A stretch of 11,679 bases of DNA, taken from the NCBI GenBank assembly GCA_024691465.1, contig JAILNO010000195.1:1-11679 (forward strand), written 5' to 3'. The position numbers and the translations under genes are program-made. This DNA comes from Pseudobutyrivibrio sp. GTDB taxonomy: Bacteria; Bacillota_A; Clostridia; Lachnospirales; Lachnospiraceae. Below, piece after piece: positions 1 to 7,436 of the stretch (the stretch's first letter is position 1; every line of letters begins with the position of its first letter). Under the pieces are notes generated by a model. The model was not told where the DNA came from. It saw only the letters and a list, made by a program, of their open reading frames with translations, and searched no databases.

Positions 1-122
1 TCAAAGTGTGTGATAGGAGCGATGCCGCACTTACCTGCCTGCACTGCTTCCCATGTATCTGCTACGGAATTAGCAAGGGGATTGACTGTTCCCATTCCTG
101 TGATTACTACTCTTCTACTCAT
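1..122 (-). CDS. fabF: Beta-ketoacyl-ACP synthase II (KAS II), N-terminal fragment
   Basis: Only the first 40 codons are inside the window; the gene continues past position 1. The ATG is at 122-120. The translation opens MSRRVVITGMGTVNPLAN and continues with a WEAVQAG-K-GI-PIT-FD pattern, the standard start of FabF-type condensing enzymes. FabF elongates acyl-ACP with malonyl-ACP in the cytoplasm. The catalytic Cys-His-His triad lies beyond the edge and cannot be checked. The start codon lies one base after the fabG stop. A GGAGGA ribosome site (135-130) inside the fabG tail sits 7 bases upstream, so translation is probably coupled to fabG. FabF is preferred over FabB because of the position after fabG, as in many Firmicute fab clusters. 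Confidence 0.93.
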   Translation of the reverse strand, partial: MSRRVVITGMGTVNPLANSVADTWEAVQAGKCGIAPITHF

Positions 123-123
123 C

Positions 124-849
124 TTACATTCCTCCAGTTACCTCAAGCACCTGTCCGGTGACATATGAGGCCTTATCTGATGCCAAAAACTCAACTACCC
201 CTGCTACATCCTCGGCAGTTCCGAATCTGCCTAGTGGAATCTGCTTCATGTATGTCTTCTTAACTTCCTCTGGAAGCTCATCTGTCATAGCTGTCTGAAT
301 GAATCCTGGAGCTACCGCATTTACGGTAATTCCCTTAGAGCCATACTCTCTTGCAACTGACTTAGTGAAGCCTATTACGCCTGCCTTGCTGGCTGCGTAA
401 TTAGCCTGGCCTGCATTACCCTGCACACCTACGATTGAAGTGATATTGATTATTCGTCCACTTCTAGCTCGCATCATATCCTTGATGGCTGCCTTAGTGC
501 AGAAGAATGTGCCCTTCAGATTGATATCCAGGACTGTATCGTAATCCTCCTCGCTCATCCTAATGAGGAGTCCATCCCTTGTTACACCTGCATTATTAAC
601 AAGCACATCTACGGCTCCAAGCTCTTCCTTCACCTGGGCAAAAAGTGACGTTACATCGTCAGCCTTGCTCACATCCGCCTTGATACAGATGGAATCCACG
701 CCGTAACTCTTGCAATTATCTACTGTCTCCATGGCTGCTGCCCCATTACCTGAGAAGCAGATGGCCACATCATAGCCTGCCTTAGCCAATGACTCTGCAA
801 TGACCTTACCTATACCACGGCTTCCGCCTGTAACTAATGCAACACTCAT
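124..849 (-). CDS. fabG: 3-oxoacyl-ACP reductase FabG
   Basis: This 241-residue short-chain dehydrogenase/reductase has the usual FabG length. It reduces 3-ketoacyl-ACP to 3-hydroxyacyl-ACP with NADPH. Visible features are the Rossmann cofactor loop TGGSRGIG (residues 7-14), NNAG (85-88), catalytic Asn110, Ser138 in the NITS segment, and Tyr151/Lys155 in YAASK. The C-terminus (SYVTGQVLEVTGGM) is typical of FabG. The ATG overlaps the fabD stop by 4 bases (ATGA, 849-846), a classic coupling arrangement. An AGGAG lies 8 bases upstream, inside fabD. The fab context makes a fatty-acid role far more likely than a generic SDR role. Confidence 0.97.
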   Translation of the reverse strand: MSVALVTGGSRGIGKVIAESLAKAGYDVAICFSGNGAAAMETVDNCKSYGVDSICIKADVSKADDVTSLFAQVKEELGAVDVLVNNAGVTRDGLLIRMSEEDYDTVLDINLKGTFFCTKAAIKDMMRARSGRIINITSIVGVQGNAGQANYAASKAGVIGFTKSVAREYGSKGITVNAVAPGFIQTAMTDELPEEVKKTYMKQIPLGRFGTAEDVAGVVEFLASDKASYVTGQVLEVTGGM

Positions 850-1802
850 GCTCTAAGCTCCTTTACTGTCTCTTCGAAGTCCTCAACTGTGTCGATTGAG
901 TACACCTTCATATTGTCTACTGTCTTGCTGATGAACTTGCTGATAGCCTTGCCTGGTCCTATCTCGATTACGGTGTCCACGCCAGCCTCAGCCATGTATT
1001 TGATAGAATCCTCCAGATATACAGATGACTGCACCTGCTTCTCCAGTAATTCTCCGATTTCCTCGTCACTTTTCTTCTCACGACCTAAGCAGTTGAAGAT
1101 TACCTTAGCCTGCTCCTGCTTGAAATCCACTGACTGAAACTCCTGAGCTAGCTTGTCTCCAGCTGGCTTCATGAGCTTAGTGTGGAATGGTCCGCTTACC
1201 TTAAGAGGAAGGATACGCTTAGCACCTGACTCCTTGAGATATGCGCTGGCCTTGTCCACTGCGATAGCATCACCTGAGATGACTATCTGACCTGGGCAGT
1301 TGAAATTAGCTGCCTGAACAATCTTCTCACCTGAGAGCTCTGTATTGACTCTCTCGCAAGCCTCCATAACAGTCTCTCTATCCATGCCAAGGACTGCTGC
1401 CATCTTCACATCTAGTCCCTCTGAAGCCTCAGCCATGTACTTACCACGCTTGGCAATCAGCTCAAGAATTGTATCCTCATCAAGCACTCCTGCCTCATAC
1501 AGCGCTGAGTACTCACCCAAGCTAAGTCCTAGGGTGTAGTCTGCATCGATACCTGCTTCCTTCAGGAGCTTGGTTACGCCGATGGCGAAAGCTACCATGG
1601 CTGGCTGAGTATATTTAGTCTGGGACAGCTGCTCCATAGGCCCTTCAAAAGAAAGGGCTGCCACATCCATATCTGTTACCTTACTTACCACTTCAGTGGC
1701 CTTATCAATCGTCTCCTTGTAGCTGTCATACTTCTCATAGAAATCCTGGCCCATGCCAACTCTCTGAGAACCCTGACCTGCATATACGAATCCCAGCTTC
1801 AT
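846..1802 (-). CDS. fabD: Malonyl-CoA:ACP transacylase FabD
   Basis: FabD transfers malonate from malonyl-CoA to AcpP. The protein has 318 residues from the chosen start. It shows the N-terminal GQGSQ motif, the nucleophile elbow GLSLGEYSAL with catalytic Ser94, Arg119 in KRGKYM, and His207 in GPFHT (numbered from the chosen start). The elbow carries Leu where the E. coli enzyme has His (GHSLGE). I recall that variant from other clostridial FabD proteins and do not read it as a loss of function. Two ATGs lie in tandem at 1805 and 1802. I chose 1802 because the AGGAGG is then 6 bases away instead of 3. The gene follows fabK after 27 bases and overlaps fabG by 4. Confidence 0.96.
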   Translation of the reverse strand: MKLGFVYAGQGSQRVGMGQDFYEKYDSYKETIDKATEVVSKVTDMDVAALSFEGPMEQLSQTKYTQPAMVAFAIGVTKLLKEAGIDADYTLGLSLGEYSALYEAGVLDEDTILELIAKRGKYMAEASEGLDVKMAAVLGMDRETVMEACERVNTELSGEKIVQAANFNCPGQIVISGDAIAVDKASAYLKESGAKRILPLKVSGPFHTKLMKPAGDKLAQEFQSVDFKQEQAKVIFNCLGREKKSDEEIGELLEKQVQSSVYLEDSIKYMAEAGVDTVIEIGPGKAISKFISKTVDNMKVYSIDTVEDFEETVKELRA

Positions 1803-1808
1803 CATGTT

Positions 1809-1814
1809 CCTCCT
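1809..1814 (-). promoter_or_regulatory. Ribosome binding site deciding the fabD start
   Basis: AGGAGG at 1814-1809 lies 3 bases before the ATG at 1805 and 6 bases before the ATG at 1802. The second spacing is normal, so translation most likely begins at 1802 (protein starting MKLGFVYAGQG). The two choices differ by one Met only. Confidence 0.6.
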
Positions 1815-1829
1815 AATTGCTTGTAGATC

Positions 1830-2765
1830 TTATATTTCAATAGATGCTGCACTCTTGAGTGCGTCTATAGCATCTGTATTCATCTCATCCAATATCTCTG
1901 CCACTGGTCTGATGGCTGTGAGCTGTCCGCACACCTGCCCTGACATAACAGAGCCTCTGAGCATATCTCCGTCGCACACTGCCCTGCGAAGTCCACCAAG
2001 TGTGATCTTCTCAAGCTCCTCGCGACCTGCACCTGCAGCCTCAAGCTTAAGGTACTCTCTAGCCATCTCATTCTTGATGATTCTTACAGGAGCGCCCTGT
2101 GAGCGACCTGTAACTGTGGTGGCATTGTCCTTAGCCTTGATAAGAGTCTGCTTGTAATTATCATGGATTGGACATTCCTCTGATACGAGTAGACATGTAC
2201 CAATCTGAACACCGCATGCACCAAGCATCATGGCTGCTGCCATCTGCTTACCGCTGGCGATACCACCTGCAGCTATAACTGGCACATCAACTGCCGCAAC
2301 CACCTGAGGAAGAAGTGTCATGGTAGTCATGTCTCCTACGTGACCGCCTGACTCGCCGCCCTCTGCGATGATGGCATCAGCACCTGCTCTAACCATAATC
2401 TTAGCCAGAGCTACTGAAGCTACTACAGGGAATACCTTAGCTCCCATAGCCTTCCAACCTGCCATATATTTACCAGGATTACCAGCACCAGTTGTAATGA
2501 ACTGCACCTGCTCCTCGATGAGCATCTGGGCAATATTGTCCACATCAGGATTCATCAGCATGAGATTCACACCGAAAGGCTTGTCAGTCTTGCTCTTGCA
2601 GATCTTAATCTGCTCTCTGAGAGCCTCAGCATCCATACCGCCGCTTGCTACCAGTCCCAGACCACCAGCATTAGATACTGCTGCTGCGAACTCACCTGTG
2701 GCGATATTAGCCATTCCTCCTTGTATAATTGAATATTTAGTGCCAGTTAATTCTCTTAATTTCAT
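1830..2765 (-). CDS. fabK: FMN-dependent enoyl-ACP reductase FabK
   Basis: FabK catalyses the last reduction of each elongation round, trans-2-enoyl-ACP to acyl-ACP, with FMN and NAD(P)H. It is a TIM-barrel protein of the nitronate monooxygenase-like family, unrelated to the SDR-type FabI. At 311 residues it is close to the family length. Visible features are the N-terminal IIQGGMA, the AEGGESGGHVGD segment with His142 at the position of the catalytic His of streptococcal FabK, and the phosphate-binding part VPVIAAGGIASG (161-172). The open frame extends upstream to 2819, but that part only overlaps the fabH end in another frame and lacks FabK similarity. The ATG at 2765, giving MKLRELTGTKY, fits the family and lies two bases after the fabH stop. 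A plain nitronate monooxygenase is the alternative, but the operon position between fabH and fabD makes it unlikely. Confidence 0.95.
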   Translation of the reverse strand: MKLRELTGTKYSIIQGGMANIATGEFAAAVSNAGGLGLVASGGMDAEALREQIKICKSKTDKPFGVNLMLMNPDVDNIAQMLIEEQVQFITTGAGNPGKYMAGWKAMGAKVFPVVASVALAKIMVRAGADAIIAEGGESGGHVGDMTTMTLLPQVVAAVDVPVIAAGGIASGKQMAAAMMLGACGVQIGTCLLVSEECPIHDNYKQTLIKAKDNATTVTGRSQGAPVRIIKNEMAREYLKLEAAGAGREELEKITLGGLRRAVCDGDMLRGSVMSGQVCGQLTAIRPVAEILDEMNTDAIDALKSAASIEI

Positions 2766-2767
2766 CC

Positions 2768-3697
2768 TTATACCTCTGTAATTACTGCTCCCCATGTGCG
2801 TCCTGCTCCGAAGGCACACATAAGTACCTTGTCGCCAGACTTGATTCTGCCTGCCTTGTAAGCCTCATCTAATGCTAAGCCCACGCTGGCAGCTGAGGTG
2901 TTGCCATACTTCTCAATATTCACCACGAACTTATCCATAGGCTGCTTAACCTTCTTAGCTATGGACTCGATGATCCTTAGGTTAGCCTGATGTAGTACGA
3001 AGTGGTCTATATCATCATAGGTAAGTCCTGCCTGCTCCACTACCCGAGCTATTACCTTAGGTACTGTAGCAACAGCGAATTTATAAGTGGCCTGGCCGTC
3101 CATGTGGATGTATCCCCCTGGGGCCTTAATATTTATCATTTCCTCGTCACCATCTACACCGATTACCGATGTGTACAAGGAATCCGAAAGCTCTACTACT
3201 GCAGCTGCTGCTCCGTCACCGAATAACACGCAGGTGCCTCGGTCTGTCATGTCCATCTTCTTAGACAGTACCTCAGCTCCTATTAGCAGACCATACTTGC
3301 TGCCTCTAGCCATCATGAGAGCTCTAATAGTCTCCATTCCAAATATGAACCCTGAGCAGCCAGCACTGATATCCATAGCGATTACTTCTTTAGGTATACC
3401 AAGCCTTCCCTGTATTAAGCATGCTGCTGAAGGTGAAAAATAATCAGCCGAAACTGTGCAGACAATCACTGCTCCAATCTCCGACTTGTCAATGCCCGAC
3501 TTAGCGATGGCCTCCCTCGCTGCCATCTCAGCCAGAAGTGTATGATTCTCATTACCACTTACATGGTGTCTGATGCTCATGCCCGTACGCTGCTTAATCC
3601 ATTCGTCGCTAGTCTCCACGATCTGAGCTAAATCATCGTTGCTTACTAGCTTCTTAGGTGCATATGAGCCTGTTGCTAAAATCTTAATTCCAGTCAT
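2768..3697 (-). CDS. fabH: Beta-ketoacyl-ACP synthase III FabH
   Basis: FabH starts chains by condensing a short acyl-CoA with malonyl-ACP, and so sets the primer and chain type. The 309-residue thiolase-fold protein has all three catalytic residues: Cys114 in DISAGCSGF, His236 in LHQAN, and Asn266 in YGNTSAAS. The active-site segment has Gly where the common motif has Ala (DISAACSGF), and the C-terminal GAGRTWGA differs slightly from the usual GGGLTWG; neither touches a catalytic residue. The start ATG follows the accA TAA with no base between, and the upstream ribosome site is weak (GGAAG), so translation probably depends on ribosomes finishing accA. Primer preference (acetyl or branched) cannot be read from the sequence by eye. 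Confidence 0.96.
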   Translation of the reverse strand: MTGIKILATGSYAPKKLVSNDDLAQIVETSDEWIKQRTGMSIRHHVSGNENHTLLAEMAAREAIAKSGIDKSEIGAVIVCTVSADYFSPSAACLIQGRLGIPKEVIAMDISAGCSGFIFGMETIRALMMARGSKYGLLIGAEVLSKKMDMTDRGTCVLFGDGAAAAVVELSDSLYTSVIGVDGDEEMINIKAPGGYIHMDGQATYKFAVATVPKVIARVVEQAGLTYDDIDHFVLHQANLRIIESIAKKVKQPMDKFVVNIEKYGNTSAASVGLALDEAYKAGRIKSGDKVLMCAFGAGRTWGAVITEV

Positions 3698-4501
3698 TTA
3701 TACAACTTCCATTCTATCTATTGATGTGTTACTTAAATAAGCTTCATCGAAATACCTAAATTTCTCATATCTGTTACTCTTAAGCTCCTCAGCAGTCATG
3801 CCCTCCATCTCCTTAAGAGCGGATGCAATCTGACTGTCGATAGCTTTATATAAATCTCCCTGCTCGGAAATGACTCCCTCAATCACTCCAAATCCAAGCA
3901 AATCATGGGCTGTAAGTTTCATAACCTCAGCAGCCTCATCTCTTCTGGCACTGTCATGCCACAATATAGATGCGAATCCCTCAGGTGAAAGCACTGAGTA
4001 GATTGCATTCTCAAGCATGTACACTCTATTAGCCACCGCTATACCTAGAGCGCCACCGCTGGAACCCTCACCAGTTACGATAGTAATCACTGGAACTGTC
4101 AGGGCGCTCATCTCAGCTAAGTTGTGTGCAATAGCCTGAGCCTGGCCATACATCTCCGCCTCCAAACCAGGATATGCACCTGGTGTGTCCACAAAAGTGA
4201 TGATTGGGCGGTGGAATTTCTCAGCCTGCTTCATAAGTCGCATAGCCTTGCGATATCCTTCAGGACCTGGCATACCGAAATTGCATGCCACATTCTCCTC
4301 GGCTGTGCGTCCCTTTCTATGTCCAAGCACTGTAACAGGTCTGCCGTGGAAAAGTGCTATTCCACCGTAGATACTCTGATCCTCTTTTCCTAAGAAATCT
4401 CCCTTCTGCTCGAAGAAATCTGTGAATAGATTGTCTACATAATCTGTAATCTTAGGTCTGTCCTTGTCCCTAGCATTGAGAACTCTTTCTATGGCCTTCA
4501 T
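3698..4501 (-). CDS. accA: Acetyl-CoA carboxylase carboxyltransferase subunit alpha
   Basis: AccA pairs with AccD to move the carboxyl group from carboxybiotin on AccB to acetyl-CoA, giving malonyl-CoA. The protein has 267 residues and a crotonase-type carboxyltransferase fold. Visible features are GHRKGR (60-65), NFGMPGPEGYRKAMRLM (74-90), FVDTPGAYPG (103-112) and the oxyanion-hole region GEGSSGGALG (144-153). The first roughly 55 residues of E. coli AccA have no counterpart, which is normal for the short Firmicute form. The ATG is preceded by GGAGGA (4512-4507) placed right after the accD stop, 12 bases downstream of accD. The gene directly abuts fabH. Confidence 0.96.
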   Translation of the reverse strand: MKAIERVLNARDKDRPKITDYVDNLFTDFFEQKGDFLGKEDQSIYGGIALFHGRPVTVLGHRKGRTAEENVACNFGMPGPEGYRKAMRLMKQAEKFHRPIITFVDTPGAYPGLEAEMYGQAQAIAHNLAEMSALTVPVITIVTGEGSSGGALGIAVANRVYMLENAIYSVLSPEGFASILWHDSARRDEAAEVMKLTAHDLLGFGVIEGVISEQGDLYKAIDSQIASALKEMEGMTAEELKSNRYEKFRYFDEAYLSNTSIDRMEVV

Positions 4502-4513
4502 AATTATCCTCCA

Positions 4514-5284
4514 TTAGCTGTGTAACATTAGAATCTTTCCAAGAACTGACTTCATCTCGTCCCTTTTTACAATGGCATCCACGAAGCCGTGCTCCTCTAG
4601 AAACTCAGCTCTCTGAAATCCCTCTGGAAGCTTCTCACCGATGGTCTGCTCGATGACACGTGGTCCGGCGAAACCGATGAGGGCCTTAGGCTCTGCTAAG
4701 GTAATGTCTCCCAGGGTTGCAAAACTGGCGCTTACGCCACCAGTGGTAGGATGGGTGAGAACTGTGATATATAGCCCTCCTGCATCCTTGAATCTCTTAA
4801 TCACTGCGCTGGTCTTGGCCATCTGCATGAGGCTAAGTATGCCCTCCTGCATCCTGGCGCCGCCGCTGGCTGTGAATATGATAAAAGGTAACTTCTGATC
4901 CATGGCCTGCTCAGCAGCCTGACATACTATCTCGCCCAGCTCCATTCCCATGGAAGCCATCATGAACCTCTTATTCATGACTGCCAGCACTACAGGATAG
5001 CCCTCTATCTCACAGGTGCCTGCCACTATGGCATCATGGCACTCAGTCTCATCCCTGAGCTCCTGCTTCTTGTCCACGTACCCTTCAAACTCCAGCGGAT
5101 TAGTCTCTGGAAAAGTGTACTCAAACTTCTCAAAAGTTCCCTCATCTGCGATGTCGCTAATCCTGTCCCACACATCATATTCCCTTACAGGCTTGATGGC
5201 AGAATCTGTTGCCTCAGAGGCATTCTCTCGCAGATCTCTATATCTATTAAATTTGTTCTTTCTCTGATCAACTACACTTGTCAT
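4514..5284 (-). CDS. accD: Acetyl-CoA carboxylase carboxyltransferase subunit beta, lacking the zinc ribbon
   Basis: The 256-residue protein is the AccD half of the carboxyltransferase. The core is well kept: ASGGARMQEG (139-148), SLMQMAKTSA (151-160), THPTTGGVSASFATLGD (177-193) and AEPKALIGFAGPRVIEQT (197-214). The N-terminus is unusual. E. coli and most bacterial AccD proteins carry a four-cysteine zinc ribbon before the core. Here the first 70 residues contain no cysteine, and the only three cysteines (82, 91, 121) form no CxxC pair. The polar segment MTSVVDQRKNKFNRYRDL leads almost directly into the DVWDRISDIADEGTFEKF segment. The ATG overlaps the accC stop by one base (TAATG), so no longer N-terminus is hidden upstream. 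Function as AccD is supported by the core and the operon. Confidence 0.94.
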   Translation of the reverse strand: MTSVVDQRKNKFNRYRDLRENASEATDSAIKPVREYDVWDRISDIADEGTFEKFEYTFPETNPLEFEGYVDKKQELRDETECHDAIVAGTCEIEGYPVVLAVMNKRFMMASMGMELGEIVCQAAEQAMDQKLPFIIFTASGGARMQEGILSLMQMAKTSAVIKRFKDAGGLYITVLTHPTTGGVSASFATLGDITLAEPKALIGFAGPRVIEQTIGEKLPEGFQRAEFLEEHGFVDAIVKRDEMKSVLGKILMLHS

Positions 5285-6672
5285 TAATTATCCTCTGGCT
5301 CTTCTGACGCAGCCTTGTCCCAGGATAGGATCTCATCCAAATGGTCTTCGATAAAGCTGACGTTATAGTTACCTTTTACGAAATCAGGATGATGTAAAAG
5401 CAGATAATCGAAATCACCATTGGTGGTGATGCCCTCAGTACATAGCTCAAGCAATGCTCGTCTCATGCGCCTGATTGCCTCTAGTCTGGTAGGGGCGTGG
5501 ACGATTATCTTAGCCATCATGGAATCGTAGAATGGGCTGGTCTCATAACCGTTATATAATAGAGTGTCCACTCGCACGCCTGGGCCTCCAGGAATATTAA
5601 GGAATGTAACCTTGCCTGTGTTGGCCATGAATCCCTTAGCTGGATCCTCGGCATTGATACGGCACTCCATGGCATGACCCTTCAGCTGCACATCCTTCTG
5701 CTTTAGCTTTAGGGGCTCATGAAAAGCAATACGAATCTGCTGCTTGATTAGGTCGATGCCAGTGACTGCCTCAGTAACACCGTGCTCCACCTGAATCCTG
5801 GTGTTCATCTCGATGAAATAGTAATGATTCTTCTCATCAAGAACGAACTCAACTGTACCTGCATTGGTGTAACCAGCTGCTTTGGCCGCTGCCACCGCTG
5901 CCTTACCCATAGCCTTACGCAGGTCATCCCCTATGAACATGCAAGGGCTCTCTTCTATGAGCTTCTGATTCTTACGCTGAATTGAGCAATCTCTCTCACC
6001 TAGGTGGATTACATTGCCGTGCTCATCAGCAAGGATCTGGAACTCGATGTGTCTAGGATTGACGATGAGCTTCTCTAAGTACATCTCATCATCATTGAAG
6101 CATGCCATGGTCTCAGCCTTGGCCTCGTTGAAGAGCTTCTTAAGATCCTCTGGCTTGTACACTCGTCTCATGCCTCGGCCACCGCCACCTGCACTGGCCT
6201 TGATGAGGACTGGATAGCCTATCTTCTTAGCAATCTTCTCAAGCTTGGCAATATCTGCCACTGGGCCATCTGAACCTGGCACTACAGGAACTCCTGCCTT
6301 CATCATCATCTTCCTAGCTGATGCCTTGTTGCCTAAGGCGTCCATAGCCTCAGCTGTAGGTCCGATGAAAGTGATGCCTTCCTCATTGCATCGTCTGACG
6401 AAATCGGAATTCTCAGAGAGGAATCCGAATCCTGGATGGAGAGCATCGCACTCCATTACCTTAGCCGCTGTGATGATGGCATCCATATTAAGATAACTGT
6501 CAGCTGCCCTGGCTGGTCCTATACATATGCTCTTAGTGGCCAGCTTCACATGGAGTGAATCCTTGTCAGCAGTGGAATATATTGCCACCGATTCAATGTT
6601 CATCTCCATACAGGCTCTGATGATTCGAATAGCTATCTCTCCTCGATTAGCAATTAGTATTCTCTTGAACAT
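5284..6672 (-). CDS. accC: Acetyl-CoA carboxylase biotin carboxylase subunit
   Basis: AccC uses ATP and bicarbonate to carboxylate the biotin on AccB, the first half of malonyl-CoA synthesis. The 462-residue ATP-grasp protein has the N-terminal IANRGEIAIRIIRA (7-20), HPGFGFLSEN (79-88), the glycine-rich ATP loop KASAGGGGRGMR (158-169), ERDCSIQRKNQK (226-237), and EMNTRIQVEH (288-297) containing the Glu288, Asn290 and Arg292 catalytic set at the same numbers as in E. coli. The residue after QVEH is Gly rather than the usual Pro. The C-terminal tail is acidic (EEPEDN). An AGGAG (6684-6680) 7 bases upstream in the accB end supports the ATG. It lies 2 bases after accB and overlaps accD by one base. 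Pyruvate carboxylase is excluded by length and context. Confidence 0.97.
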   Translation of the reverse strand: MFKRILIANRGEIAIRIIRACMEMNIESVAIYSTADKDSLHVKLATKSICIGPARAADSYLNMDAIITAAKVMECDALHPGFGFLSENSDFVRRCNEEGITFIGPTAEAMDALGNKASARKMMMKAGVPVVPGSDGPVADIAKLEKIAKKIGYPVLIKASAGGGGRGMRRVYKPEDLKKLFNEAKAETMACFNDDEMYLEKLIVNPRHIEFQILADEHGNVIHLGERDCSIQRKNQKLIEESPCMFIGDDLRKAMGKAAVAAAKAAGYTNAGTVEFVLDEKNHYYFIEMNTRIQVEHGVTEAVTGIDLIKQQIRIAFHEPLKLKQKDVQLKGHAMECRINAEDPAKGFMANTGKVTFLNIPGGPGVRVDTLLYNGYETSPFYDSMMAKIIVHAPTRLEAIRRMRRALLELCTEGITTNGDFDYLLLHHPDFVKGNYNVSFIEDHLDEILSWDKAASEEPEDN

Positions 6673-6674
6673 GG

Positions 6675-7130
6675 CTAATCTCCTATGAGAAACAGTGGTT
6701 CTTCGAATCCCACTACATCCTGATTCTTAACATATATCTTCTTAACAGTACCGTCGCATGGGGAGGTAATCTCGCTCATCATCTTCATTGCTTCGATTAA
6801 GCAGAGCACCTGGCCCTTCGTAACTTTGTCTCCTACCTGAACGTAAGCGCTCTCCTCAGGAGAAGGTGCCGCATAGAACACACCTACAAGTGGTGCAAGT
6901 ACCTTCTCACCATCCTCTACAGGTGCCTTAGGCTCCTCTGCAACTGGTGCAGGACTTGCACTTACTGGCTGAGTTGCTACTGGCTGAGCGGCCATAGGCT
7001 GGCTCACTACCTGCATAGTCTCTGATGGTTTCTTGAGCTTGATCTTAGCTCCGTCGATTTCTACTGCTAAATAAGAGCTGCCACTCTCATCAAAAGCCTT
7101 AAGCAGCTCCTTCACTTCTTTTAATTCCAT
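6675..7130 (-). CDS. accB: Biotin carboxyl carrier protein (BCCP) of acetyl-CoA carboxylase
   Basis: AccB carries the covalently bound biotin between AccC and AccA/AccD. The 151-residue protein has three parts: a short N-terminal helix-rich piece (1-35), a flexible Ala/Pro/Val/Gln-rich linker (about 40-72) with repeated QPV units, and the biotinyl domain (77-151). The biotin attachment motif EAMKMMSEI places the modified lysine at Lys116. The ATG is 2 bases after the acpP stop. The nearest upstream ribosome site (GAGG inside the acpP end) is poorly spaced, so coupling to acpP translation is likely. In many Firmicute clusters fabZ follows accB; here accC follows directly. Confidence 0.97.
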   Translation of the reverse strand: MELKEVKELLKAFDESGSSYLAVEIDGAKIKLKKPSETMQVVSQPMAAQPVATQPVSASPAPVAEEPKAPVEDGEKVLAPLVGVFYAAPSPEESAYVQVGDKVTKGQVLCLIEAMKMMSEITSPCDGTVKKIYVKNQDVVGFEEPLFLIGD

Positions 7131-7132
7131 GA

Positions 7133-7357
7133 TTACTTATGTGCCTCAAGATAGTTTACGATGTCTGCAACAGTCTTAATCTCTGCCATAGCATCCTCGT
7201 CAATAGTGATACCTGTCTTCTCTTCTACTGCAAGAGAAAGCTCTACAGCGTCAAGTGAATCAGCGCCTAAATCCTCGAAGAGGTTAGCCTCCATTGTTAC
7301 CTTGTCTGCTGCGCAACTAAGTGTATCGATAATAACTTCCTTTACTGCCTCGAACAT
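7133..7357 (-). CDS. acpP: Acyl carrier protein
   Basis: AcpP carries the growing acyl chain as a thioester on 4'-phosphopantetheine. The 74-residue acidic helical protein has the attachment motif GADSLDAVEL, with Ser34 as the modified residue, followed by the conserved helix III region KTVADIVNYLE. It is the first gene of the operon and has the best ribosome site of the group (AAAGGAG, core 7368-7364, 6 bases before the ATG), which fits a protein needed in excess over its neighbours. Cys15 in helix I is unusual but not in a functional position I can name. The fab/acc context supports a fatty-acid ACP over a polyketide or D-alanyl carrier. Confidence 0.97.
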   Translation of the reverse strand: MFEAVKEVIIDTLSCAADKVTMEANLFEDLGADSLDAVELSLAVEEKTGITIDEDAMAEIKTVADIVNYLEAHK

Positions 7358-7392
7358 AATTTTCTCCTTTACCTTTCTTTTACATTAATAAT

Positions 7393-7436
7393 ATTAGTTA
7401 AATCTTTGAAACTAATCACCCCTAATAATAGTCAAA
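7393..7436. repeat. Nested inverted repeats over the acpP promoter -10 and start (putative operator)
   Basis: Two inverted repeats overlap. ATTAGTT (7393-7399) and AACTAAT (7410-7416) are perfect 7-base arms separated by 10 bases. TTTGA (7405-7409) and TCAAA (7432-7436) are the outer arms of a wider, imperfect dyad (8 of 12 positions match). Both lie across the -10 and the predicted start, where a repressor would act. The ATTAGT/ACTAAT arms resemble FapR sites, and the TTTGA/TCAAA arms resemble FabT sites, as I remember both, but the spacing matches neither. That they regulate anything is inference. Confidence 0.4.

Noticed and set aside
1100..1800. FabD inactivated by His-to-Leu change in the GHSLGE elbow
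   Set aside because: The nucleophile Ser, the catalytic His, the Arg and the GQGSQ loop are all present, and the GLSLGE form is, as I recall, found in other clostridial FabD proteins.
2766..2819. An 18-codon N-terminal extension of fabK
   Set aside because: It overlaps the end of fabH in another frame, has no FabK similarity, and the ATG at 2765 matches the family start.
889..6496. Numerous plus-strand open frames of 60-140 codons across the fab/acc operon, for example 1804-2157, 2368-2781 and 3087-3443
   Set aside because: They lie opposite strongly conserved genes, are low-complexity Ser/Ala/Ile/Pro-rich, show no recognisable motif, and lack convincing ribosome sites. They are antisense shadows.
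7358..7418. A riboswitch or attenuator in the acpP leader
   Set aside because: The predicted leader is only about 60 bases, AT-rich, and has no stable GC stem or leader peptide. The dyads fit a DNA operator better.
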